NCBI GenBank assembly: GCA_003614735.1
Contig: KZ992566.1
Coordinates: 1 to 30,603, forward strand
Direction of reading: 5' to 3'
Source of the DNA: Thamnocephalis sphaerospora
Taxonomy: Eukaryota > Zoopagomycota > Zoopagomycetes > Zoopagales > Sigmoideomycetaceae
Length of the DNA stretch: 30,603 bases
This document shows, in pieces, positions 11,701 through 21,732 of this stretch. Position numbers and translations under genes: made by a program. The number at the start of each line of letters is the position of its first letter. The stretch's first letter is position 1. A model generated the notes under the pieces. That model was given only the letters and a program-made list of their open reading frames with translations. It was not told where the DNA came from and searched no databases.

Positions 11701-12172
11701 CAGTGGCCGCCACGGCAGAGTCAACGCGCCACTTTCGATACGGTGCCGCTTACGCAAAAGATCCGCGCAAGTTTGGGCATAGCAATCCGCTACGGCTATA
11801 TCCACTTCAGGTTGCACCACTACATGGTACAACAGCTTGGCCAAACATACACGGTCCTCCTGACAAAGCGGGTACTTGAGCGACATGTAGCTAGATGTGG
11901 CGAAGCAGCCGAGGACGTCCATGTCCCGCACGTCAGTATTACCGTGCATGGAGCGCCATAGCCGACGTGTCAACTTACTCTTCCAACTGACGGTTATACT
12001 TGCGTGCGCCGGCCCAGTCACCCGCGCCAAGACGTGCCGACAGTCCGCACTTGATATTGCTTAGCTGCTGCTCGGATTCATCTGCAGGTACAGCGTAGGG
12101 TAGCGCCTCTTGGTACGGGAAGCGGTGCTCGCCGCGCAAGCCCTCGGGCGTTGCCCGTACAAGCTCCGTCAT
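5745..12172 (-). CDS. BLM10: Blm10/PA200 proteasome activator
   Basis: Eleven exons (12172-11979, 11890-11191, 11114-9731, 9638-8931, 8880-8724, 8664-8570, 8489-7802, 7742-7238, 7163-6707, 6630-6269, 6197-5745) give about 1900 aa, in the usual Blm10 range. The protein is a HEAT-repeat solenoid that caps the 20S proteasome core in an ATP-independent way. Recognisable parts are the N-terminal LKYPLCQEDRVCLAKLLYHV, LFYNLNQAPLL, HNRDPRRILPLV, the YTNASKTVLQWLSS region, and VRVAAAGTLSGLIRCSERE. The protein ends in SPSYYA, a hydrophobic-Tyr-X (HbYX) tail that docks into 20S alpha pockets. An acidic insert (DDDDDKEGD) is encoded near 9300, within exon 4. The intron 6706-6631 has a GC donor (GCAAGT). 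Junction phases agree throughout. It is convergent with VPS23 (208 bp) and downstream of ACMSD on the same strand. Confidence 0.93.
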
Positions 12173-12701
12173 GGAATGGCTAGGTTGGTACCAGACAATT
12201 GTGGCGTCACCGAATTCCAGTAGGATAGTGAAAGAGTTGAGGTGTACAGTGGCTGCTACAACGAGCGCGTGTGACTTCAGCTTGTCACCGAAAAGAGGCC
12301 AGGCATACGCAGGCTATTATCCCAACGATTACAGTATTTAATGCAGTATTTAACGCGTGTCTACTGCTGATTGGATAGGGAAACAAGCGCTTAATCACAT
12401 AGCGCCGTGGACGTCATGGCATACCTTGCGCTGAAGACACTCTGGGCATTCCAAATGTCACTGTTCTTTGCACGTACAAGGACTGGTAATGGCATTACAT
12501 CCAATGGAAGATGCCACTGGACATAACTTTCCGGATAATGCGCCCTTGCAGATTGCCAATAGCACGACTCATGTTGATTAATGGCATGTACTTTGCTATA
12601 TTGCTGGCATGAGCAAGTTGGCACTGTTCGATTGGCATCCGTGTTACGCATTTATTCCGGCTGTCTGCTATTGTGGCACGGAATGGCAGGCATGTAGGCA
12701 C
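12173..12701. other. Intergenic region between ACMSD and BLM10
   Basis: A 529-bp stretch between the ACMSD stop and the BLM10 start on the same strand. It is more AT-rich than its surroundings, with clusters such as CAGTATTTAATGCAGTATTTA near 12330-12350. It must contain the ACMSD 3' region and the BLM10 promoter. I see no conserved coding sequence, RNA gene or clear core promoter motif. Confidence 0.5.
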
Positions 12702-14231
12702 CTAGCGCCGATACTGCTCCGGATCCAGGCCCAGGAAACGAAGACAGTTTAAGCCAAGAATGTCGTCGGCTTCGTCGTCTCCAAGCCATTCGCGCGCCTT
12801 TTCTACCAGCTGGCCTGGCTGGTGCTCTCCAAGCGGGAACGGATAGTCGCTGCCCAGCATAATACGGCGATGACTGCCCATCTTCTTAATAAGGAACTTG
12901 AGTGTGTCCTCGTCATGCACAAGTGAGTCAACCCAAATACGCGAGATGTACTCCCTACGTGGGCACAGAACAACACACGCACGACAGGTGAGTATGCCGA
13001 GTACGATAGCCTGTGCTCGACGCAGCCCACTTACAGCGGATTCTTTTTGCAACGAACAGCGCACAGATCCGGCCGCACCTTCCACCCGTGGATAATACGC
13101 GCAATCGTGCCTGGAAAGGAGCCGCCGCCATGGGCAAAGGCCACCTTGAGGCCTGGATGCCGCTCAAGCACACCACCAAAGATCAGCGAGCAGATAGCCA
13201 TCGTCGTTTCACAGGGCTGCGGGTAGTGGGCAGATAGACGACGCAGTGGCGTAAGCGAACAGCAGCAAACGATGTCACCAGCCGACGCTACCACTTGCCA
13301 TGCCCACGAGCCAGGGTAGCCAGTACTTTTCCCAGCGTCCCTTGGTCTCCATGTCCCAGGGATGAATAAATACTGCTGCTCCCAGCTCTTCTGCGGCCTG
13401 TGCATGCTGGCGTTAGTAATCGTGTAGAGTGCGCGCGATCAAGCGTGTTGACAGTGTACTTGCCGCCCACACTGGCTCTAGTTCGGGTGCATCCAGGTTC
13501 CACTCGCCTACATGCGTGCCAATCTGAACACCGCGCAGTCCCAGTTCCTGGACGCATCGACGCAGTTCCTGGACCGCCAGATCTGGCGCCTGCATCGGAA
13601 GCGTACCAAGACCTAGTCGGTGCGAGTATGAGGATAAGCGAGTGCTTTGCAAAGGAGTGCAGCCGTCTGTCACTCTGTCGCCGTACCAATAAAGCGCTGC
13701 GGATCTTCGGCCACCGTTTGCGCAATGTGGTCGTTGAGATAACGAGCCAGATCAAGCGTGTGTTCTGGCTTGGCCCAATAGCTAAACATCACCGGCACAG
13801 TGGAGAGAACCTGCACATCTACACCATCACGCTCGCACTCGCGCACGCGTTGTCCGGGAGACCAGCAGTTGCATTCAATCTCTCGAAACAGCTTGCCATC
13901 TTTGTACATGGTTGCCTTGGTCTACAACGGTGGTTACAGCATGAGGCTGAGTCAGTACTGATCGTGACAGCGGATGTTGTATGTCTTGCTTGTATGCTAG
14001 CATACAGAGCGTAAGAGACACCGTATTGCTACGTACTGGATCGTCCGGATCGTGCTCCATCTGCACCCAGCCACCGTAGCCATACTTTTTGGTCAAGTCT
14101 GGCCAATTGCGCGGCAATATATGCGTGTGGATATCCACTTTGAGCGCCTTTGGTCGCGTCGGTGGTGAATCCGTCTCCATGGCCGTCGTCGTCACTGTTG
14201 GTGACTGGGCCTCCTGTGCTGGTTGGCTCAT
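12702..14231 (-). CDS. ACMSD: 2-amino-3-carboxymuconate-6-semialdehyde decarboxylase
   Basis: Six exons (14231-14037, 13921-13687, 13612-13464, 13397-13299, 13216-13035, 12954-12702) give 370 aa. ACMSD is a zinc amidohydrolase-superfamily decarboxylase that diverts kynurenine-pathway ACMS away from quinolinate/NAD synthesis towards 2-aminomuconate. The sequence resembles animal ACMSD along its whole length: [14 protein letters not shown] with metal-binding His35 and His37, [48 protein letters not shown], the metal His in FIHPWDM, the catalytic-region His in [12 protein letters not shown], and the metal Asp in [14 protein letters not shown]. The N-terminal 30 residues are an extra non-conserved Thr/Pro-rich leader. 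Two of five introns (13463-13398 and 13298-13217) have GC donors, both GCAAGT. It is head-to-head with the CDGSH gene. The degree of match makes a generic amidohydrolase unlikely. Confidence 0.95.
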
Positions 14232-14436
14232 GATGGACGCAATGCGGAATGAGAGTAGAGATGAACGATCAGCGTGAAGCTGGAAAGACGAGCGCAGCAG
14301 ACTGAAAGTGACGGGTATACAAACCAGGCGAGAAAAGCCGATCAGCCTTAAGAAGAAGGATGTGGCATTCTTCCCACGCAGTGGCAGTATCCCCCCACTT
14401 TACTCTTGGCCGCAAGCTGTTTGCCACCCGCACGCT
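14232..14436. promoter_or_regulatory. Bidirectional promoter region, ACMSD / CDGSH gene
   Basis: About 205 bp separate the divergent starts, so both core promoters must lie here or overlap the first exons. The CDGSH reading frame stays open upstream to an ATG at 14308, so part of this interval may be coding. No TATA box or named operator is evident. Confidence 0.3.
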
Positions 14437-15408
14437 ATGACGACAGCCACGCCGCCTCCAGCCGCACAAAGCAGCGCGTGTGCGCAGACGTCCATTGGGC
14501 AGGACAGCGGCCATGCGTCTATCTGCCGTGGCCGTGACGAAAGCAACGGTGGCGGTTGCTGCATGCATACATGCGCGTTGGCCGAACGCAGCACTGACGT
14601 CGACGTTGCCGCTATCGAAGACCTTCCTCTACGGCCATGCGTACCAATGGTGGGCTCTATTATGTGTATGCGCGCCATGCTGCGTTACTTACGCTGCATG
14701 CAGTACCATCCGTCCACGGTGACAGGTCTGAGGCCAGGCAAGACCTATCTCTGGTGCAGCTGCGGTCTTAGCAGAACACAGCCATGGTGCGACGGTGAGC
14801 GCAAGGTGATGTGGCAGCGCTTCTGTCCGGCGGCAAGCGTAACGATTTGGCGTAGGCAAAAGCCACGAGAACACGCGGTTTACGCCGATGGAATGGACTG
14901 TGCCCAATCATGTGGGAGCAGGCGCACGCACACGCTTCAGCATATGCAACTGCAAATACACCTCCAATCCACCGTAGGTATCTTGGCGTCTGGAACGCAG
15001 TCTGCTGGCCATCTCTCACACAGCGAAAAGATTTTGCGATGGCGTTCGTAGGTAGTCGCAAGCTCGCCGGAGCGCACTGGTTGCACTAATGCTCCGTTTG
15101 GCGTAGATTACGACTTGCCGTTAAAGTATCTTGCACAGATTCGCAACTGCAAGGCCACTCACGACCCGCTTACCATGCCAATGTGCGATCGCTGCGGTTG
15201 GCGGCCATCGCCAGACGAGCGTCCGGATGCTGCACCTTTGACGGATACAGACGAGAGTGAACTCGACGACGAGTCTAGCCCGAAAAGTGACGATGCCGCA
15301 GCAGTAGCCGTGGCGGAAAAGGAAGAAAACTCCGAGGACGAAGAAGGGGACGAGATTGTACTTTTACATGCGGATGGAAGCATCGAAATCGAACCCTATG
15401 CTGGATGA
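14437..15408 (+). CDS. Double CDGSH iron-sulfur domain protein (CISD3-like) with acidic tail
   Basis: Five exons (14437-14649, 14704-14794, 14856-14973, 15031-15047, 15107-15408) give about 246 aa. CDGSH proteins bind redox-active [2Fe-2S] clusters through three Cys and one His; two-domain members are usually mitochondrial. The first motif is CSCGLSRTQPWCDGKSH (Cys89, Cys91, Cys100, His105), with one extra residue between Cys and His compared with CDGSH. The second is CNCKYTSNPPFCDGVH (Cys132, Cys134, Cys143, His147), matching the consensus with Val in place of Ser/Thr. The second motif is completed by a 17-nt microexon. A Cys-containing segment (NCKATHDPLTMPMCDRC) follows, then a very acidic tail of about 60 residues. 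The start is uncertain: the frame is open to 14308, and the first intron is in frame and stopless, so the N-terminus could differ. No clear mitochondrial presequence is seen in this frame. Confidence 0.8.
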
Positions 15409-15599
15409 TGACAAGGCCGTTCGCCTATGATTCTTTTACACGCATAACAGGTGACTGATACACATAAATAAGCCAGTCATAACAGTATGCGTATATATAG
15501 TAATGTGCTTGGACTCGGCCATGGCTTGCACTGCCGCGCAAGCATCGGCAGAACAGTAGCGATGCTATCGCAGTGGTGGCCGCTCCTGTCTGTGCCAGA

Positions 15600-18500
15600 C
15601 TAGGACGAGCCGTCCACTTGAAAGAGGAAGAAAAAGTCGTTGAGCGACAGTTTGCCCACCGATAATGCTGCGTTTTCGCCCAGGGCACCCTGAGCCAGAG
15701 CACGCTATGGTTGCAAAGGATGCGTGGCCGATTCATGCAGATTAGCAATGAGTGACAGTGCGGCGCAACGCGTCGTTTTCGGCACTCGCTGAAATATACC
15801 CACCTTTTTCTCCTGCAGCTCCACGATGCGCTTCTCAACCGTGTCGGCTACGGTGATTTTTGTTACGTGCACTGGCCGCTTTTGCCCAATACGGTGCACG
15901 CGGTCTATGGCTTGCTCCTCAATGGCTAGCGCAGGAGGGGAACAGACACAGCGTGGATGAGTAATGTGCAGTGATTGCTGTGCCCACCTGTACGCTGCTT
16001 ACCAGGATTCCACCAGACATCCAAAAGGATGACACGGCTTGCACAAATCAGGTTCAGGCCGGTGGAGCCGCATAGCAGCGACACAAGCATGATGGTGGTT
16101 TCTGGATCTTCGCGTATCTGCTGCAGTACTTGCTCGCGCTGAGTGTTCCGCATTGAGCCGTCATCTATCCATAATTGATGAGCAAGCTATCGAACAAACT
16201 GGCTTAGCGTAACCGCGTTGCTTACAGCGAACATATTTAAACCCATGCTTGCGCAATGGCTTCTCGACCAGGTCAAGCATTGAGGTAAACTAGTGCGCGA
16301 CTGTCAGCACTGCGTGTGCTCCAAGATTCAATCGGGTAGTTTGGTGCTCACCTGAGAAAACACAATCGTCTTCACGGCCGGATCCTGATCGCGGGTTCGG
16401 CGCAGTTCACGAATCATCTGTCGCACCTTGGCCGATTCTGCATCACGGACGCTCTCGCTGTTTGCACCGGTCTGGAACTGCTTGGCACAGTCTTCACAGT
16501 GTGTTCGGTCATACTCGTCAAGCCTAGCATGCGTTCGTCGGATGGCCGTCAGATATCATCTCGCAGGCAAACGCAACGTCCATTGGCGCACGTACGGCTC
16601 AAAGCACACGGCGCAGACACGCGACTGTTCGACAGCCAGCGTCTTGAATGCATCCATAAGATCCCCCATGCCAGGGTCTGGCACAATTGCAGACGAAGAG
16701 TCGCTCTTGCTAGTCTCTGCAGCAGCCAGGCCCAATCGATCCTTTTCCGAAAGCAATGCTTGATCGATGAGCGAGATATGATTGCAAGCTAAAATGGCAT
16801 CGTCATGAGCATGCCATCTCAGCAAAGCATACCGCTTACGCCTACCTTGACGTAGTCGCAGCAACGCAGTCACCATGATGGCGAATGTGCCTCGCTGCTG
16901 GCCACCTTGATAGACATCCGTGACGTTCCGCTTCATCTTAGCCTCGAGCGCGTTGTAGAGCGTGCGCTCCTTTTCGCTGAATGTCACTTCCACGTGTTCA
17001 ACGACACGTTCGGGCAGCGACAACAGCGGCTTGCCGTTGATGGTGCTATTCTTGGTGCGACGCAACATAATGCTCTTGAGGATCACCTGGAGACGTTTCA
17101 TTGTCTTGTCGTAGTCGGTGGCAAGGCACGATGTCACCTTGGCGCGGAAGGTAACGTAGTCTGGGAACATGGGGTGGTGCAAGAAATGGAATAGACTAAA
17201 TAGCTCGTCCAGGTTATTCTGCGCAAGCGACAAGAGTGTGTGTAAGCGCGTACTGGCGGACTGCAGCGTGACAATCATTGCGTTCAGGCTACCTGGATCG
17301 GTGTGCCACTCAGACACCAGCGTTTCTGTGCCTTTAGATGCCGGCTGGCAATGGCTGTGCGTGTCGACCTGTTTTTGATGTTTTGTGCTTCGTCTGCAGT
17401 ATCAACACGCAGTCAGCACTTAGTCTCCACTTGCCATGGCGACATGCCCGGTACTTGCCAAGGACAACGCGATACCATTCGGTGCGGAAGAGGGCGCCCA
17501 CACCCTCTCCCTTCTCAAGCGCCTTGCGTATTGTCTCGTCGCTCATCTTTCCGTTGAGATCGCGTGGAAACTCTCCAACCACCGTGTTGTACGTGGTTAC
17601 AACCACGTCAAACGACTGCAATCGCTGTGGATCTGCGGCACTTGTATTAGCACTTGGTGGCGGTGCTATGTTTGCATCTACAGACTAACCTGTAATGCGG
17701 CGAGCGCCATGATAGACGTACACCGATAGGCGTCCCTTGTCTGCCTTGCTTTTGCACTCGGCCTCCCATTGCCGGATCACCGCAAGCGGGGCAAGAATCA
17801 GCGTCGTTTTGCGATCGCGATCTGGCGACGGATTGGCCAGCATGAGTGCAATCGACTGCACCGTCTTGCCCAGGCCCATCTAGCACGCCGACAGCACTGC
17901 ACATTAGCCACGATGTGGTACGATGAGCAGCCATTGCCGGTTTGGCCAATCGCTCACGTCGTCAGCCAGAATACCGCCGTTGTACTGGCCTTCCTCTTGT
18001 CTCCGCATCCACGCAACGCCCAGTTTTTGATGCTCAAGCAGCTGGACGGTCAAGCCTCGCGGATCCTTGTAGGTTTGGCTATCCACCAGCTCGCTCGTAT
18101 CATCCACAATGTTTGCCAGCAAATCGCGAATGTCCTTTTCCGTGTCGCGCTTGGGCGTCTTGGCCACTGTAGTGCGGTTTGGCGTACCAAAGGGAGTGGT
18201 GCGGAATGGCGACTCGGTCTTGCTGTTTCTTGGCGTCTCGGCTGCAAACGCCGTGGGATTCAACATGGTGGACACTGGCGCAGTCTTTTTGTTCCAGAAC
18301 GGTGAGTTGGGCGCATGCAACTCTAGCGGATCGCCATGCATTTCTTTGACTGCCGATCGTGACCGCCAATGTCAGTGCCCGCGGACCTTGCACGATGCAC
18401 AGACGACACTTACACGCTGCTACGCTGCTCTTTGGCACGGCTGCACTCTTGATGGCAGAGTGAAGTGGATGACCGCGAAGATGCTGCTGCTTTGCGGGAT

Positions 18501-19791
18501 GACGGGTCTGCAGGGGCGTGCCAATGGGCACAGCAGTCAAAGCTGGTTTGACTGCCGTCTTGGTCACTGTAAACGGCGCTGGTCGGCTGGGCAATGCTGA
18601 AGAGGAGGCCGCGACAGATGGTGCTGGTGTGGCCGCCACAGTATCAAAGCGCAATGGACGAATGTCCGCTATCAAAGAGAGCCGTTAATTAGCGTAGGCC
18701 AACCAGATATAGTGGCAACGGCAGCGCACTTACGTCGCTTGACTGTAGTCATTGGTACATGGTGCTTTCGATGTGAGAAGATGGCATGCGACCGTTCTGC
18801 ATCGGTGCGCCCATCGCGACGCACCGGCTGGTCAGCCAACAGTGCCTTGATGCCAGTGCGTGGCGTGACACCGTCGCTATCCGCGTCGTCATTGCTGTCG
18901 CTGTTATGGTCGCTTTCACTCTCTGTATCGCTGTTTACCGGTTCTTTTTCGCGCGGCGTATCAAACAGTTCGATGGGGAACCGATGGCTTCCGTACGCTG
19001 GCGTTCCGTGTGCAGGCGTTCCGCGTCCATATTGCACCGGTGTTTCGTGTACCCGCCGCGCAGAGCGCTGTGGCGTTGCAAAGGGCGAGTAGACACTTTC
19101 GTCGTCTGAGCCGGTGGAGAAGATGTCGCTATAGTTGATGTTACCCCTGTTTGAGCCACCCGCCAGCGATATGCTCTTTAAGGTGTCCGAAAGGCCTGCC
19201 GCTGCCGTTGCCGACTTGCCCCTTCGATCACCTCTGCTGTCATTGTATCCCTGCGTACTGTCTGCACCATCTGCGCTCTCATATCTGGCACGGTACTCGC
19301 CAGCATCACTCTCCTCCTCCTCCTCTTCTTCTTCTTCTTCTTCTTCTTCCTCTCCACTCTCCTGCAGACTACTCCGGCGTCCAGACTCGAAAAGGCTAGA
19401 ACGAGGCGTGGCCTTTTTCACAGGCAAAGGCGTCTGGTCCGACAACAGCAAGGGGGCCATATTCCGCGGCCGGTCCAGCGATCTTTGACGTTCGCCTACC
19501 TAAGCGTCAACCAAGAGCACCGCTACACTTGAAAGGTACGGTATTGCACTTACCATCGTTGCGTTTGGGCCGCGAGGGCGAGTCGACCAGCGACACCGTG
19601 GTCGGGTCCAGCAGCCGCGTCATAGGTCCTTTGTGGCTGGGGAGGTGCGGTGCAGGTCGGCGCGCCTGGTCAGCCTGCTTTTGCTTGCGCCGCAACAGCT
19701 CTTGGTAGGCGGGCGACGGCGACGCAAGCAGCTGGTCAATGTCGTCCTGGAGTGCGGCCAGCTCGGCCGCATGTGCAATCGGGTCCGACAT
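15600..19791 (-). CDS. SNF2-family DNA translocase, Rad5/Rad16-Uls1-like, with reduced RING insert
   Basis: Fourteen exons (19791-19554, 19495-18734, 18668-18414, 18349-17958, 17879-17690, 17632-17459, 17393-17293, 17218-16846, 16788-16596, 16523-16352, 16289-16226, 16164-16003, 15925-15804, 15704-15600) give about 1100 aa. Nuclear ATP-driven DNA translocases of this group act in replication stress and on SUMO conjugates. Residues 1-420 are disordered, with a 14-Glu run at about 128-141. The helicase core follows: [22 protein letters not shown] (Walker A, split by an intron), the Walker [22 protein letters not shown], the helicase-[20 protein letters not shown] and [11 protein letters not shown]. 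It ends in [16 protein letters not shown]. Between the lobes, at about 885-905, lies [19 protein letters not shown], which looks like a shortened RING. The DEAQ box is preceded by a GC-donor intron (17458-17394). The exact orthologue (Uls1/Ris1 or S. pombe Rrp1/Rrp2) is inferred. Confidence 0.9.
19310..19354. repeat. (TCY)n trinucleotide tract encoding poly-Glu
   Basis: A run of TCC and TTC triplets on the plus strand reads as consecutive GAG/GAA codons on the minus strand. It makes the Glu tract in the disordered N-terminal part of the SNF2 translocase. It mixes two synonymous triplets, which suggests selection for the acidic run as well as slippage. Confidence 0.8.
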
Positions 19792-20930
19792 GGCGAATCA
19801 AATGTGTGGCGACGAGAAGAGTGACGGGTGATGATGCGCGTAGGTGTGGGTGTGTACTACACGAAAACGTAAACATCATCGCCAAATACGCGCAAAGCCC
19901 GCTTGCATCGCCGCGCCAGCCGCCGCCACCAGACGCGTCAAAGCGTCGCGTAGGCCCACTCGCGATCATGGCCGACGGGCCGACGTGCAGAGCATCGCGG
20001 ATGCGCACAGTGCCGCTGGCAGCAGGAGCGGTAGTCCAGGATAAGCGGTCGGCTGTCATGGTCCGCGCCGCATGTCCTGCTGCTATGTGCATATGCGGCC
20101 AAGCACCCTCCTGGGAGCGACATGGCTGCAGCCGATGCGGCGCCGCTCGAGGCAAGTGCGCTTACCTTTGGCGCACCGCTCGCGCATGAAGCCGACTGTG
20201 CCATCCAACGCCGCCTCGCCAAGTGGTTGTGTAGGCTAAACATGGACGCTGACAGGGTCTGACAGTCCGCCGTGTGTCATGTGCCGCTCTGGTGTTTGCT
20301 CATTTGGTAGTGCGTTCGCATCCACCGGGTAGCCTCATCTGACGGCTTGCCGACATTGGTGGCCAACGTGGCAGAAGCCGCCGGTCTCGTCCGCAACATG
20401 TTGAGAGCATGCACTAGGGCGCATCCGCATCACCAATCGCACGCGGAACACTCTCTGCAGTGTACCATCACGACGATGGCAAGACGCCCTTTTTTGCTCT
20501 AGACACTGGGTCACATTTGCAGTGCCTGCTTGCTCGCCACCATGTACCCTGACCGAGCGATCATTCTCGAGACGGCGGCCGTGTTGTCCGAGTGCCCAAA
20601 CTAGCGGCGGCATGGCGCGTATGGCCACGAGAAAAAAGTCCGTACATGGCAGGGGCCAATCGCCGTCGATGGCCGGCGTACAGGCGGAGCGGTGGTGGGG
20701 TGGCAGCATGGCTCCCCATGCTCATCGTTTCCTCCTGCGGACTCGTCCCACCCGCCTTTTGCCGCACTCACACACGCACGCATGCTTCTTTTGCTTGCTT
20801 GCGCGTACGCCCGTTGCTGCTTTCTTCTCTCCGCTCGCTTCTAGTTTACTTACTTGGCGCACTGCCACCACTATTCGCCTAACCATCTTCTTCCCTGCCA
20901 GCGCCTCACCCCTCTATTTTACCCCTCGCT
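19792..20930. other. Intergenic region upstream of the SNF2 gene and CK1
   Basis: About 1.1 kb between the divergent SNF2 gene and the putative CK1 transcript. Open frames exist on both strands, but none has a recognisable family signature. A GTAAGC donor-like site reads on the minus strand near 20165, after a frame containing GTVGFMRERCAKG. I could not extend it into a convincing gene. The right end, about 20,800-20,930, is strongly pyrimidine-rich on the plus strand, as in many fungal promoters just upstream of transcription starts. Confidence 0.4.
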
Positions 20931-21552
20931 ATTAGAACCGTAGTGTCGACGACCGTTGGGTGTGTCGACTTTTGTTCCCGTGTCTGCTACGCCTGGGTGG
21001 ACACACTGCGCAACGTGTGGCGCGGTGTCTTTTTTACGTTGACCATTGGTGTTGGTGTCGCCCTGCTTGGCCGGTCGATTACTATTCCGCCTGGCCCCGC
21101 CCGCCACCTCCGCCTTTCATCATCTGGTAAGTCTTGCGTGGCTGTTGACTGCACACGCGCCATCTTGCTGTGGGATGGCTGCTCTTCTTGCCCCCTTGCG
21201 GCCGGCTTGTTTTCTTGTTACGCGGGCGCGGGTCCCATGGGTGGCCGGTTTGCGGTCGCCCCGCGACACACGCTGGCCTGCGACGGCGCGTCGTTCTGTC
21301 AACGGGTGGCGGTGGTGTATGTAGCACGGTGGGCCGATGCAGCTGGCGTTGCCTTGTTGAAGCGACATTGCCTCTTTCCACTTTTGCATCGTTTTTGGTA
21401 GACTCCTCGCCCCAGCACTGCCCACGCCCCGCCCGTTGGCTTTGTACTGTCCCCTTCTGGCCATTTCTTTGCGCAAGGGGCACGCAACGGGTTGATTGCC
21501 ACAAAGACTGCGTGACACTCGCGCTAGGTTGTCGGTAAGGAGGAGAAGGAGA

Positions 21553-21574
21553 GGTGGTGGTGGTGGTGGTGGCG
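21553..21574. repeat. (GGT)n microsatellite
   Basis: About seven GGT triplets, one interrupted by GCG, lie within the presumed CK1 leader intron. A purine-rich GGAGAAGGAGA stretch comes just before. Confidence 0.8.
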
Positions 21575-21702
21575 GTCTTTTGCGCGTGGTGGCCCGCCGC
21601 CGCATTCATCACCCTTGTCGCCTTCACATTCCGTACGCGTGCTCGCGTATTTCGTTTGACCAGCTCTGCCGGACGGTGGTTGCTGCGCTTCGTTGCTTAT
21701 CA

Positions 21703-21732
21703 ACGACGACGACGACGACGACGACGACGACA
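21703..21732. repeat. (ACG)n microsatellite
   Basis: An uninterrupted run of about ten ACG/GAC triplets in non-coding sequence of the presumed CK1 leader intron. No real gene reads through it. Confidence 0.85.

Noticed and set aside
11350-11961. A 203-aa plus-strand open frame opposite BLM10
   Set aside because: The minus strand carries conserved Blm10 N-terminal sequence here. The plus-strand translation resembles nothing.
20160-20243. A possible small spliced minus-strand gene with a GTAAGC donor near 20165
   Set aside because: One frame looks protein-like (GTVGFMRERCAKG), but I could not find matching exons on either side or any recognisable family.
21082-21627. Long minus-strand open frames in the spacer before CK1
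   Set aside because: They read through the GGT tract and give Arg/Thr/Pro-rich sequence without conserved motifs.
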